Shown one piece after another: positions 55,238 to 64,000 of a DNA stretch of 64,000 nt. Made by a program: the position numbers and the translations under genes. A model generated the notes under the pieces. It did not search any database and was not told where the DNA came from. It was given only the letters and a program-made list of their open reading frames with translations. Each line of letters starts with the position of its first letter. Position 1 is the first letter of the stretch. The stretch is from Porpolomopsis calyptriformis (taxonomy: Eukaryota; Basidiomycota; Agaricomycetes; Agaricales; Hygrophoraceae), in contig OX621163.1 in NCBI GenBank assembly GCA_951640195.1, positions 1,054,001 through 1,118,000 of the forward strand, in the 5' to 3' direction.

Positions 55238-57216
55238 TTACCCCCCGTCCGAATCTTCATTTGATCCATCCGAATCGCTGCGTTGTCTACGACCTCGGAC
55301 CGACCCTTTACGGTTACGCTTCAGTAGCACATCAGCCCCGAACGGCATGACGGGAAGAAAGCATTCGTACCAAAGGGAGTTTCTGGCCCTGGTTACCGAA
55401 GGCAATCGAGAGTGCCGTAGTGCCTGTAGATACGTGTTCGATTGTTACTTAGCCGTCACGCTCGAGTTCAGTGTATATTGCTGACCTGGAACGCCGGGAA
55501 AGCGTTTGGCTGAAAAAACAACGAAAGACTCGGTGAATGTTTGTGCAAGCACCGGAGAAACGTGCGTGTGCACTCGAAGTGCCCCGCCTTCAGGGGCGGG
55601 ATGTCTGACAAAAATACGTGCAATCAGATAGGGTGGTGTGAGCAATCACGAGGTCCGAGCTCACGCTCCGACATTCATCAAACGTAACCTCAGACGGAAG
55701 GTTCCTAAATTAGGAAAGGAATCAGGTGAGATGAAAAAACAGCTCCGAAGATTGCACACCTTCGGTGCGGACCGAAAGATCCTGGAAGAGAAAGAATATG
55801 CCAGGCTTGCGGTTTTCATCTAGCAAGCGGCATGCGTTAGACGAAAGGGGACCAACAAGAGTTCGTGTATATGATTGGGAAGATGAGTGTGAAATATCAG
55901 GAGATAAAGGCTGAACCGAGGGTGTATTGTGTATGTAAGTCTCTGAATGGTAAGATGCTTGCACAGGATTTTGAGAATAAGATGAGTACATGGAGTCACC
56001 CAACTGGGTAGCCGGTGATTCAACCGCAAATGACCCCTCAGAGTATCTGCTTTGTTGTCCCAAGTCTCCGCTCGGAGGCATCGATCGTGAAAGCCACGAC
56101 GTCTGGCGAACATCAGACCCCGGAGAGCGTGAATCACTCGGAGAAGGGTCGACTGAGGAGGTGTCGAATGCGGAGGGGCCGGATGAATTGTCTACAGGAG
56201 GATATGAAGCGTCCGCGTGCCAATCGCGATAAGCCATCAATTCTCTGCTCGATTGCTCAGGTTGCCACGTTTCTCCGGTTTCCATACTGGCGCAGGGAGA
56301 TCCGTTGCGACCAAAAGATTGGATTGAGTCAGGGGCAGGTGCAGACAAGCCAGCTCGATCAACTTGAGCCGTAGAATAAGCCCAAGTATCGGAAGGAGGA
56401 TGACTATAAGTCGCGGATTGAAAGTTCACTGACTCCGACAACGTGGTCGGTGACTGGGAGAATGGATAAGCTTGATTGCTATATTCGGAACCAGATTGTA
56501 TGGTGGGAGTCAATTCAGCGGACTGAAGTTCGGAGTCAGACACAGAACAACCTAGAAGTTTAAAATAGAGGAGTGACCTGCGGGTCCGACGGAGACTGGA
56601 CATGGAATGAAGAAGGGTTCGGGGAAGGTTGAGAACTAGAAGCAGGTGCTTGATGTGCAGAATGGTGTTGTGAAGCAGAGTTGCTATTCCCACGTCTTCT
56701 GGGTTTAGACGTTTGAGGCGCAAATCTGCTTTCCGCGGAAGACGGATGCAAAACAAGATTCATCTCTTGGGTCCCATCTGCGGACCACAAATCAACAGTC
56801 ACCAAAAAGAATGAACAATCGACCTCGCTGACAAGCAACGTGAGAGTGTATTTCATTAGAATACGTACACTTACTCGGCATCAACGATAGTGTTGTCTTG
56901 TCGCCTGACTACCATTCTAGCTACCGCTGCTGGAGCCAATGGTCTTCGATCCTGGCGAGCATGCCTAGAGCGTCAATGACGCGAGGACCAAAGTGCCGCA
57001 TGGCCGTACCTTGTCGCCAAAACCACACATCCGAGCCCGCAATGGGTGCTGGGCCACTTCCAAGGAGTAATGTCTGCCAAAAATGAATAAATTACATCCT
57101 GACAGGTTATGATCATGGGTTGGAACTGACTTGTCTCCGAACCATTTGCCCCAATATTCGGAACCATCGCGAATGGGAACAGAACTACCTTGCTGTCCAC
57201 TGCTTCCCTGGTTCAT
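55238..57216 (-). CDS. Velvet-domain regulator with long insert
   Basis: A velvet-family DNA-binding regulator (VosA/VelB/VeA group), controlling development and secondary metabolism in fungi. Joined exons: MNQGSSGQQGSSVPIRDGSE, YWGKWFGDK|HYSLEVAQHP, LRARMCGFGDK|DRRPLAPAA, VARMVVRRQDNTIVDAE, then VDCSFFLVTVDLWSADG, TQEMNLVLHPSS. A Ser/Pro/Gln-rich insert of about 270 residues then splits the domain. The domain resumes: TRTLVGPLSSNACRLLDEN, RKPGIFFLFQDLSVRTEG|TFRLRLRLMNVGA, SFVVFSAKRFPGVPG|TTALSIAFGNQG and a basic tail ending SNEDSDGG (TAA 55238-55240). All splice phases fit. A Ser/Pro insert splitting the fold is known from VosA-type proteins; I lean to that group. Expected to be nuclear. Confidence 0.9.
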
Positions 57217-57542
57217 TTTCTACCGAGAAGCTGTGTACGATAGCCTATCGAAAGCACTCCAGGAGGGGGTGGATCTAGAGTTCCTTGAAAGAATAAATCC
57301 AACCTTCTCAAGATTAACGAGTAAAAGATGAAATTGTGAGGCGAGCCAATGCGTGATATATAGCTAATCAGTCCATCAACCCACGATGCCCGAGCCCGAA
57401 TGTCCGTAAGGACGAGGAATGACTGTCAAAGACGACAAGGCTAACTCAGTCCGATATGCAATGACTCGAGGAGTGTGTCTCTCACGTTCCCACGCGACTT
57501 GTACCAAAAAGGTGTGATCTCCAATAATTCAGCACAACCATC
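57217..57542. promoter_or_regulatory. Divergent intergenic region, velvet gene / ArfGAP
   Basis: 326 bases between divergent start codons of the velvet gene (57216) and the ArfGAP gene (57543). No tRNA or other gene seen in it. Promoter role inferred from position only. Confidence 0.45.
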
Positions 57543-59017
57543 ATGACAGACCAAGCCGCCGCGAAAAAAATTCTTCAAGAACTCATCAAACGTCAAGATC
57601 TGAAGAACAAGATTTGCTGCGATTGCTCAAATCCCAATCCGCAATGGGCTTCTGTCAGGTTAGCCGATCAGATTCTTAGCGTATGCTTGCCAACCATCCT
57701 TGCTAGTTTTGCAATATTCCTTTGTCTGCAATGTGCTGGGGTACACCGTGGATTTGGGGTGCATATCAGGTAGTTTCTGGCTTATGAACTATCTCATTCG
57801 TTTAATTCTTGGATCACAGTTTCGTCCGTTCTGTGTCAATGGACACCTGGCAAGACGATCAAATTAAACGAATGCAGGTCAAACAACCACGTTGTCCCAT
57901 ATCGCCATAATCTAACTAAATTGTATGAAAGCTTGGTGGAAATGCGCCCTTCAAGGAATTTTTACAATCCTATTCCCCCGCCGACCAGGGAGGATACAAA
58001 GAAGGAATGAGTGCATACGAAACTTATCATTGTTGGGCCGCCACTCAGTATCGAGAAAAGGTCTGTCGACCGTTTTTTTATTTATCCAACGTTTTAAATA
58101 ACCTTGCCCCACAGTTGGATGCCGCACTGGCGGACAAGCCCTGGGCCCAGTCAGCACCGCCTGAAGGGACCCAGGATGCCGGTTCCGGTGCATCTCTTTC
58201 GGGACGTCCTTCGTCTTCCCAAGGTCTTCGGAAATCGCGTGCTTCCACCCGGGCTGCTTCGGGAACTACCTTGCGAAAGGACTCCCCATCACCCGCATCC
58301 TTCTCCAACTCTCGGCATGGAACACCGGACTTAGACCGAGGAACTGCCAATGAATCTTATTTTTCCACTCTTGGCCAAGTAAATGCATCCCGCCCTGACG
58401 ACCTTCCGCCATCCCAGGGTGGTCGTTATCAAGGCTTTGGGAATACCCCGCAACCGCCGATACCCTCCGAACATCCCTCTTTTGGGCTATCTTCAGCCGC
58501 TGCACCCTCATTGTCTGATTTTCAAGAGAATCCCGTGAATGCACTAAGTAAAGGCTGGTCGATATTCTCTGCCGCCGTGGTCGGAGCGTCGCGGGTGGTG
58601 TCTGAAAATGTTATTCAACCCGGAATCGAAAAGGTCACTGATCCCAACCTGCACGCAAGTGTCCGGGGATACGTCTCGGAAGCCCAGAAACGTGCCACCA
58701 TGGTTGGGAGTACGGCCAATGAATGGTCTAAGAATCAATTCGGTGTCAATGTTGCTGAACAAGTTGGTGGGGTCGTTGGCACCGTGAAGGAGAAGATCAG
58801 TGGTGGCCCAGCGGCTTCAGGATACGGTTCGTTGAAGATGACTACAGATGGGGAAACCTCGGAGCTTTATCAGGATCGTGACGAAGACCACTTCATCGGT
58901 GAATATAGACACACTGGTCGTTCAGCAGAGCAACACAGCCCGTTCACACCTCAATCCCTGTCAATGGGGACCCCGACAAAGAAGTCCGATGATTGGGACG
59001 ATTGGAAGGAGTTCTGA
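57543..59017 (+). CDS. GCS1: ARF GTPase-activating protein (ArfGAP1/Gcs1 type)
   Basis: Stimulates GTP hydrolysis by ARF GTPases in COPI vesicle traffic at the Golgi. ATG 57543: MTDQAAAKKILQELIKRQ. The zinc finger is CCDCSNPNPQWAS|VSFAIF|LCLQCAGVHR (CxxCx16CxxC) with the arginine finger in GVHRGFGVHISFVRSVSMDTW. Then QIKRMQLGGNAPFKEFL, YETYHCWAATQYREK, an intron at about 58062-58113 to LDAALADKPW, a Ser/Pro-rich linker, and an ALPS-like amphipathic segment ALSKGWSIFSAAVVGASRVV followed by SVRGYVSEAQKRATMVGST. The end TKKSDDWDDWKEF carries WDDW-type coat-binding Trp/Asp motifs. Curvature sensing by the ALPS motif is known for ArfGAP1 and inferred here. Confidence 0.92.
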
Positions 59018-59189
59018 GATGTTTAAATTTTTTTGCTAATAGTTACATACCCAGTCCTTGAGGAATATTCAGTCCTTTAGAGCATCTCACATCATTCAAG
59101 CTCTCAGAACAGAACAGCGACCGCGTGTATGAGCTTCACCCTACTGCTCTCATTGCTGAATCCTGCACATTCCCTCATCCCATCGATCA

Positions 59190-61539
59190 ATGCGCCTTCC
59201 TTTCCAAGGAGTGATTCGAACAACTTTGGTTTCCACACGACGAGCGTACCATGCTTGCGTGTTACCCTCGTCTCTTTCCACTTCATCTCCCGAGTTCCTT
59301 GCGAAGAATGAGGCTATGGATGGACTTGTAGCTGATCTCGAAGCCAAGATGGCAGAAGCAAGACTAGGAGGTGGTGTCAAAGCTGCAGAACGAATGCGAG
59401 CCAAGGGAAAGAAACTTCCCCGAGAACGGTCAGCTACTTCTAATTCGCGTCTGCAAGACTCGCCGACGCGTCACTAGGCTAGGGCTTCTCTTAGATCCAC
59501 ATACTCCGTTCCTGGAGCTCTCACCTCTAGCTGCACACGACGTCTACCCAGGACAGTCCATTCCTGGAGCTGGTTTAATTACGGGGATTGGTCGAATAGC
59601 GGCTCGCGAATGTATGGTCGTAGTGAATGATGCGACGGTGAAAGGAGGGTCCTATCATCCTTTAACTGTACGCCCGCTACTCTGTCTCGATGCCAACTGA
59701 GCTCAATTCAATCACGACAGGTCAAGAAGCAACTCCGTGCGCAAGAAATTGCTAAGGAACACGGTTTGCCGTGTGTATATGTCGGTATGTAGTGATCCAA
59801 GAAATGCCGTTACTGCACTCGCATACTCATCTCGAAACAGTGGAGTCTGGAGGGGCCGTCTTGCCATACCAGGCTGACGTGGGTTCTTAGAACACGCCTA
59901 GGATATTGTCTCAGCACTCTCGTTTCTCAGGTGTTTCCAGATAAAGAGCACTTTGGACGCATATTCTATAACATGGTGAGGAACACTCTTCGATTCTGGT
60001 GGACAACGTTTATCCGTGACATTGAACAGGCCCAGATGTCTGCTCTGAGAATTCCCCAGATAGCAATTGTTCACGGAATATCTGTTGCTGGTGTGTGATC
60101 TACTTTCGTATACACAGAAACGACATTGGGAGATCTACAGGGGGTGCCTACGTTCCTGCAATGGCCGATGAAAATATCATCGTCCAAAATCAGGGTCACA
60201 TATTCCTCGCCGGACCACCACTCGTTAAGGCAGCTACGGGTGAAGTCGTCGACGAGGAGACGTTGGGTGGCGGGATGGTGCATTCAAGCGAGAGTGGTGT
60301 GACCGATCATCTTGCTAAGGATGATGAACATGCCATTGCTATCGCTAGAGACCTTGTTGGGGATATAGGAGCGGCGGGAAGAAGAGAAGCTCTCGTAAGT
60401 TCGCGCTCAAGTTAACCCCACCTCTTTCGTAATCATCTCCACAGCCCTCAACACAACCGGAGGAACCATTGTACCCAGCTTCAGAGCTCCATGGTATCGT
60501 CGGCACAGATGTTCGACAGCCATTTGATATGCGGGACGTGATCGCTCGAGTAGTTGACGGTAGCCGTTTTAGAGAATTCAAAAAAGAATATGGCCCTACG
60601 ATAGTTACCGTGGGTTTTCTGCCGCGCATACCAAACTCTTTACTGACGTTGGGTCAGGGGTTTGCCCATGTCCATGGATTCGAAGTCGGTATCGTTGCCA
60701 ATAATGGCATTTTGTTCTCTCCTTCAGCATTGAAAGCGACACATTTTATTCAACTCTGTTCTCAACGTCAAATCCCTCTGCTCTTCCTCGTTAACGTAAC
60801 AGGTTGACTCCTCCTGCTCACGATAATGTTGTGTCGCTCATCCATCCACCCAGGATACATGGTTGGATCCAAGGCAGAACGAGGGGGAATTGCGAAAGAT
60901 GGTGCAAAGATGGTTCGTGCTGTAGCCTGCGCCGACGTCCCAAAGTTGACGGTAATTGTGGGTGGAAGCTTTGGCGCTGGAAACTACGGTTAGTTAGAAA
61001 CACCATTGAGCTATCCTTATCTCACCCTTGTCAACAGGTATGGCTGGCCGTGCAGTGGGTATCTTTCTTTTTTCCATATTTTCAATTTGTGCTCATGCTT
61101 GATGGATCGAGCGAAGTATTCCCCGAGGTTCTTGTGGATGTGGCCAGTACGTCTTTTGGCTCTTTGTGATATTCATCTCACGTGTCGGGCACCTTGGTAG
61201 AACGCGAAAATTTCTGTCATGGGATCCGGCCAACTTTCTCAAGTCATGACAACGGTCTCAAAGTAAATGCTTTGACCCCTCTACAATCGCATCGTTCTCA
61301 AATCATTTAGGGATCCATCCCAACATTCTTCTTTGAAGGCTGAGATCGAAAGCCAATCAACTGCGTTGTACTCGACTGCTCGTTTGTGGGACGATGGCAT
61401 CATAAAGCCAACTGATACGCGTGATGTAGTAGGTCTGTGCCTAGCATTGGCTGCACGCAAACAGGCGGGAGAATCAGAAAAAACGGTACCAACTACATGG
61501 GATGGCAATGGCAATGGCTATGGTGTGTTCAGGATGTAG
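59190..61539 (+). CDS. Methylcrotonyl-CoA carboxylase beta subunit (MCC2)
   Basis: The carboxyltransferase subunit of mitochondrial 3-methylcrotonyl-CoA carboxylase in leucine breakdown. ATG 59190: [20 protein letters not shown] is a mitochondrial presequence. Many short introns separate: [250 protein letters not shown] and a C-terminal [20 protein letters not shown]. It fits the MCCB family better than propionyl-CoA carboxylase beta. Stop TAG 61537-61539, only 55 bp before the MLH3 ATG. Confidence 0.9.
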
Positions 61540-61594
61540 ACTGTATGTAATGTACACAACGAGTCGAAAACATCTGACGTCATATCACCTTTCA

Positions 61595-64000
61595 ATGCCC
61601 GACCACACCGCCGATCCGCAGGACAATGCAATAGAGCTACTTCCGACTACGACACAGACTAAAATTCGGTCAACACAGATATTGACTTCTCTTCCTCAGA
61701 TCGTTTCGGAACTCTTGCAAAATTCTCTCGATGCAGGCGCACTTCACATTGAGATCGGTGTTGACTGCGAGGAGTGGTCTTGTTGGGTGAAGGACGATGG
61801 TGTTGGGATTAATAAAGGAGGTTTAAGTCTTATTGGAAAGGGACCCAAAGACGGAAGATATAGTCAGGAAGTTATTGAAAAAAGTGGTGTATGGTACTGA
61901 CTTGACGGTTTCAGTCACCTCGAAGGCCTATAATCTTGATTCATTAGCCGCTTTGGAGACTTTCGGCTTCCGCGGCGAAGGTGCGTGTTTGCATCAAGTA
62001 TGCGAGCTACCGGGAAACGGTTTTTAGCCCTAGCGTCTGCTGCGAACCTTTCGTGCCTGGAAATCTCATCGCGAACATCAAGATCCCGAGAAAGTTGGTC
62101 TGTGATTATCAAGGTGGATAATCCATGGCTTTACTCGAGTTCAGGAGAGTAACACTGCTTCCTAGGGAGGAATCAGTCTATACAATGGACCCTCGATTCG
62201 TTGGCGAAGGGAATCACCAGGGACGGTAGTCTGCATCCGCGACGCCTTTTACAATGTATGAGGTATTGTTCTCGATGCATGGTATTTTATCGGACTTCTC
62301 TCCTAGCTTCCTATCCGCCGCCTTTCCCACCCCTCCCCGATACGGACCTTAGAGCAAATCCGTCGAACGATCGAAGCATATGCTTTGGTATTCCCTTCAG
62401 TTGCATTCTCGCTTGAGAACACCAACACGGAGAATGAGCGTTGCTCAAACAAAGGGCGCATTGTGAAAATCCCAAAGGTCTGCACTCTCATCTCTTACCA
62501 GGAATTTGGCACTCATAACTCTATAGACGGCCTCGACATTAGCAGCCTTCCGTCATCTGTACGGCCGGGCGCTTGTTGAGGCAAGTCCTTTGATCTATCT
62601 TGGTCCGTCTTCCTCGTGAATGTGATCGTGTTAGAATGCGGAGGAGATAAACGAAGTATCGGGTGACATGAAATTAGACGGTTTCATTAGTTTGCAAGGG
62701 GCACACTCAAAAGTGCGTGGACTCATTCTAGCTGTGGCTGTTAGAAATTACACTACAAAGGGACTATTCGTCAGTCCCATTGAATAGCTCTTTCATGCAG
62801 TGATTTGGAACAGCTTCAGCTTCTTTCTGACTCAGTTGCCTCAGCCAATGATATGCTGAAGGAAAATGCTCCACTTGTCTCAGGATTTTCAGTTTTTGTG
62901 TGCGTGCAGATCCAATGCCAGTTTCATCTCTGACTTATAAACCTATCCACCGAACAGATTTCAATCGACATCTCATGGCAACCTGTGATCTCCACCGCAT
63001 TATAGACATTCAGTTCAGTTCCAGCACATTCATGAAAAATGTTGGTTATGCTTTCTGTGTCGGTGTTATCTGAAAATCCATGATACCACAGGCTTATGAC
63101 GAAATCGGTGAAACTGCTGTTCCCTACATCAGTGCGTAATCTCACATGCTACCTTTTCCGAATCTTGACTTAGATCATTGTCAGACGTTCGTAGATCTCC
63201 CCGGAAAGCAGAACGGAAACCTGTCTACGTTCTCAGTTTAACTTTACCGCCACAACACATAGACAACTGCCTCGAACCGTCAAAAACTTCCGTGCATTTA
63301 CTGGTAAAATCTGATCGCTCGTCCTTTGCTAACGTGGCAATTGATGTAACTCATCCCAAGAATACAGACGCAGCGTCGACCTTTCTCATATCAATTATCC
63401 GATCGTTTCTCATTCGCCATGGATTCTTGACTCAGGAACAGCTGGACCGAAAACGAACCAGGAATGAATCTCCATCTCCTTCCAAGCGAAGGAAAAGCAA
63501 TATTTCGTCAACTTCGATGCCTCAAAATGAGAGGGAAGTTAACGAAGAGTCCCTCTATATTTATGAAGTCGGTTTATTTCATCTTTCCGTCTTACGCGAT
63601 TCCTGACTGCTCAATAGGATGATTCCGCAGAGGGTGAGGACGGGGAGCTAACGTGGAAGGACCCAAGGACGGGCGAATATTTTATAGTCGATACACGGAC
63701 AGGAAATTCTTACCCCAGAGATGCAAACTCCCTTATCCACGAAATAGATGGCAATACGAACACATTCCTGCCCGGGAGTTCGCGGCGGCGCACCATACCC
63801 ATCGAACAAAATAGAACACCCGTCTCAGCCAATGATATTGATGGAAAGAGAACGGCTATTCCAAATTGGATTCAGCAGGCACTTCAAGTGTGCAAGTCCC
63901 ACTCCCCCGTTTGACGTTGTTGACTCACGCTTGTGTATAGGGGAATACGACCTATGCCTTGGTGGAATTCAAGATTCCTTCTTTATTCTCCTCCTCCCTT
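61595..64000 (+). CDS. MLH3: DNA mismatch repair / meiotic protein MLH3, 5' part
   Basis: A MutL homologue; the gene continues beyond the window. ATG 61595: MPDHTADPQDNAIELLPTT. GHKL ATPase motifs: IVSELLQNSLDAGALHIEI (N-x-x-DA), VKDDGVGINKGGL (DDGxGI), GRY|TSKAYNLDSLAALETFGFRGEAL (GFRGEAL), LSCLEISSRTSRSRESWSVI. The block SRTSRSRESWSVI and the CLEISSRT string are as in MLH3. The following exons code TVVCIRDAFYNLPIRR, ALVFPSVAFSLENTN and RSPRKAERKPVYVLSLTLP, then a Ser/Lys-rich linker before the window ends. In yeast and mammals MLH3 pairs with MLH1 to form a nuclease for meiotic crossovers and repair. The endonuclease C-terminal domain is outside the window. Several introns of about 50 nt, for example GTCAGGAAG...TTTCAG. 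Confidence 0.88.

Noticed and set aside
1..64000. tRNA, rRNA or CRISPR loci
   Set aside because: I looked for the T-arm GGTTCGAANCC pattern and for regular spaced repeats by eye and found none that held up. A covariance-model scan (tRNAscan-SE, Infernal) would be decisive.

Overview
The window looks like gene-dense nuclear DNA from a filamentous basidiomycete, most likely an Agaricomycete. Almost every gene is cut by very short introns (about 45-65 nt, GT...AG). The recognisable families are fungal: a velvet factor, a KRE6/SKN1-type glucan protein, a DUF6534-type membrane protein, a CASTOR-like ACT protein and a two-HMG-box protein of the exp1 type. A placement near Rhizoctonia/Ceratobasidium is only an impression. 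I saw no transposon ORFs, CRISPR array, rRNA or convincing tRNA.

Layout. 1-763: 3' end of a glutamate-carboxypeptidase-like peptidase. 0.8-4.6 kb: a DUF6534-type membrane protein and a coiled-coil protein, both minus. 4.9-12.4 kb: a PPxY membrane protein, a GTP cyclohydrolase II (RIB1) with an unusual N-terminus, THOC3 (all minus) and an intronless Barentsz/CASC3 gene (plus). 12.6-20.8 kb (minus): ketopantoate hydroxymethyltransferase, a large unknown polytopic membrane protein and a KRE6-like protein. 21.2-27.8 kb: two orphan genes around an SDR16C-type dehydrogenase. 28-33.3 kb: a CASTOR-like ACT protein, an unknown protein and a PTC5-like PP2C phosphatase. 33.4-40.8 kb: a USP deubiquitinase, a C2H2 protein, pyruvate dehydrogenase E2 and an F-box protein. 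41.6-42.6 kb: a gene-poor gap with degenerate repeats. 42.6-48.3 kb: CAP/PR-1 secreted protein, prefoldin 2, complex I NDUFS8, a coiled-coil protein (possibly INO80-related) and GRIM-19. 48.6-64 kb: two-HMG-box protein, GNAT, PPR protein, velvet factor, ArfGAP, methylcrotonyl-CoA carboxylase beta and the start of MLH3.

The strongest unusual feature is in the RIB1 ORF. About 280 residues upstream of an intact GTP cyclohydrolase II domain resemble the N-terminus of the Barentsz gene 2.2 kb away. The two copies lie head to head and flank THOC3. This looks like a partial duplication fused in frame to a riboflavin gene, in which the eIF4A3-binding signature has decayed. THOC3 and Barentsz, both mRNP assembly/export factors, also share one divergent promoter region.

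Other themes are a concentration of mitochondrial genes (PTC5 with its presumed substrate complex's E2 subunit, NDUFS8 and GRIM-19, MCC2, a PPR protein), two divergent pairs with only about 66 bp between start codons, and a same-strand pair (prefoldin 2 and CAP protein) only 21 nt apart. Exon structures were worked out by eye from splice signals and family alignment, so individual boundaries may be off by a few bases.
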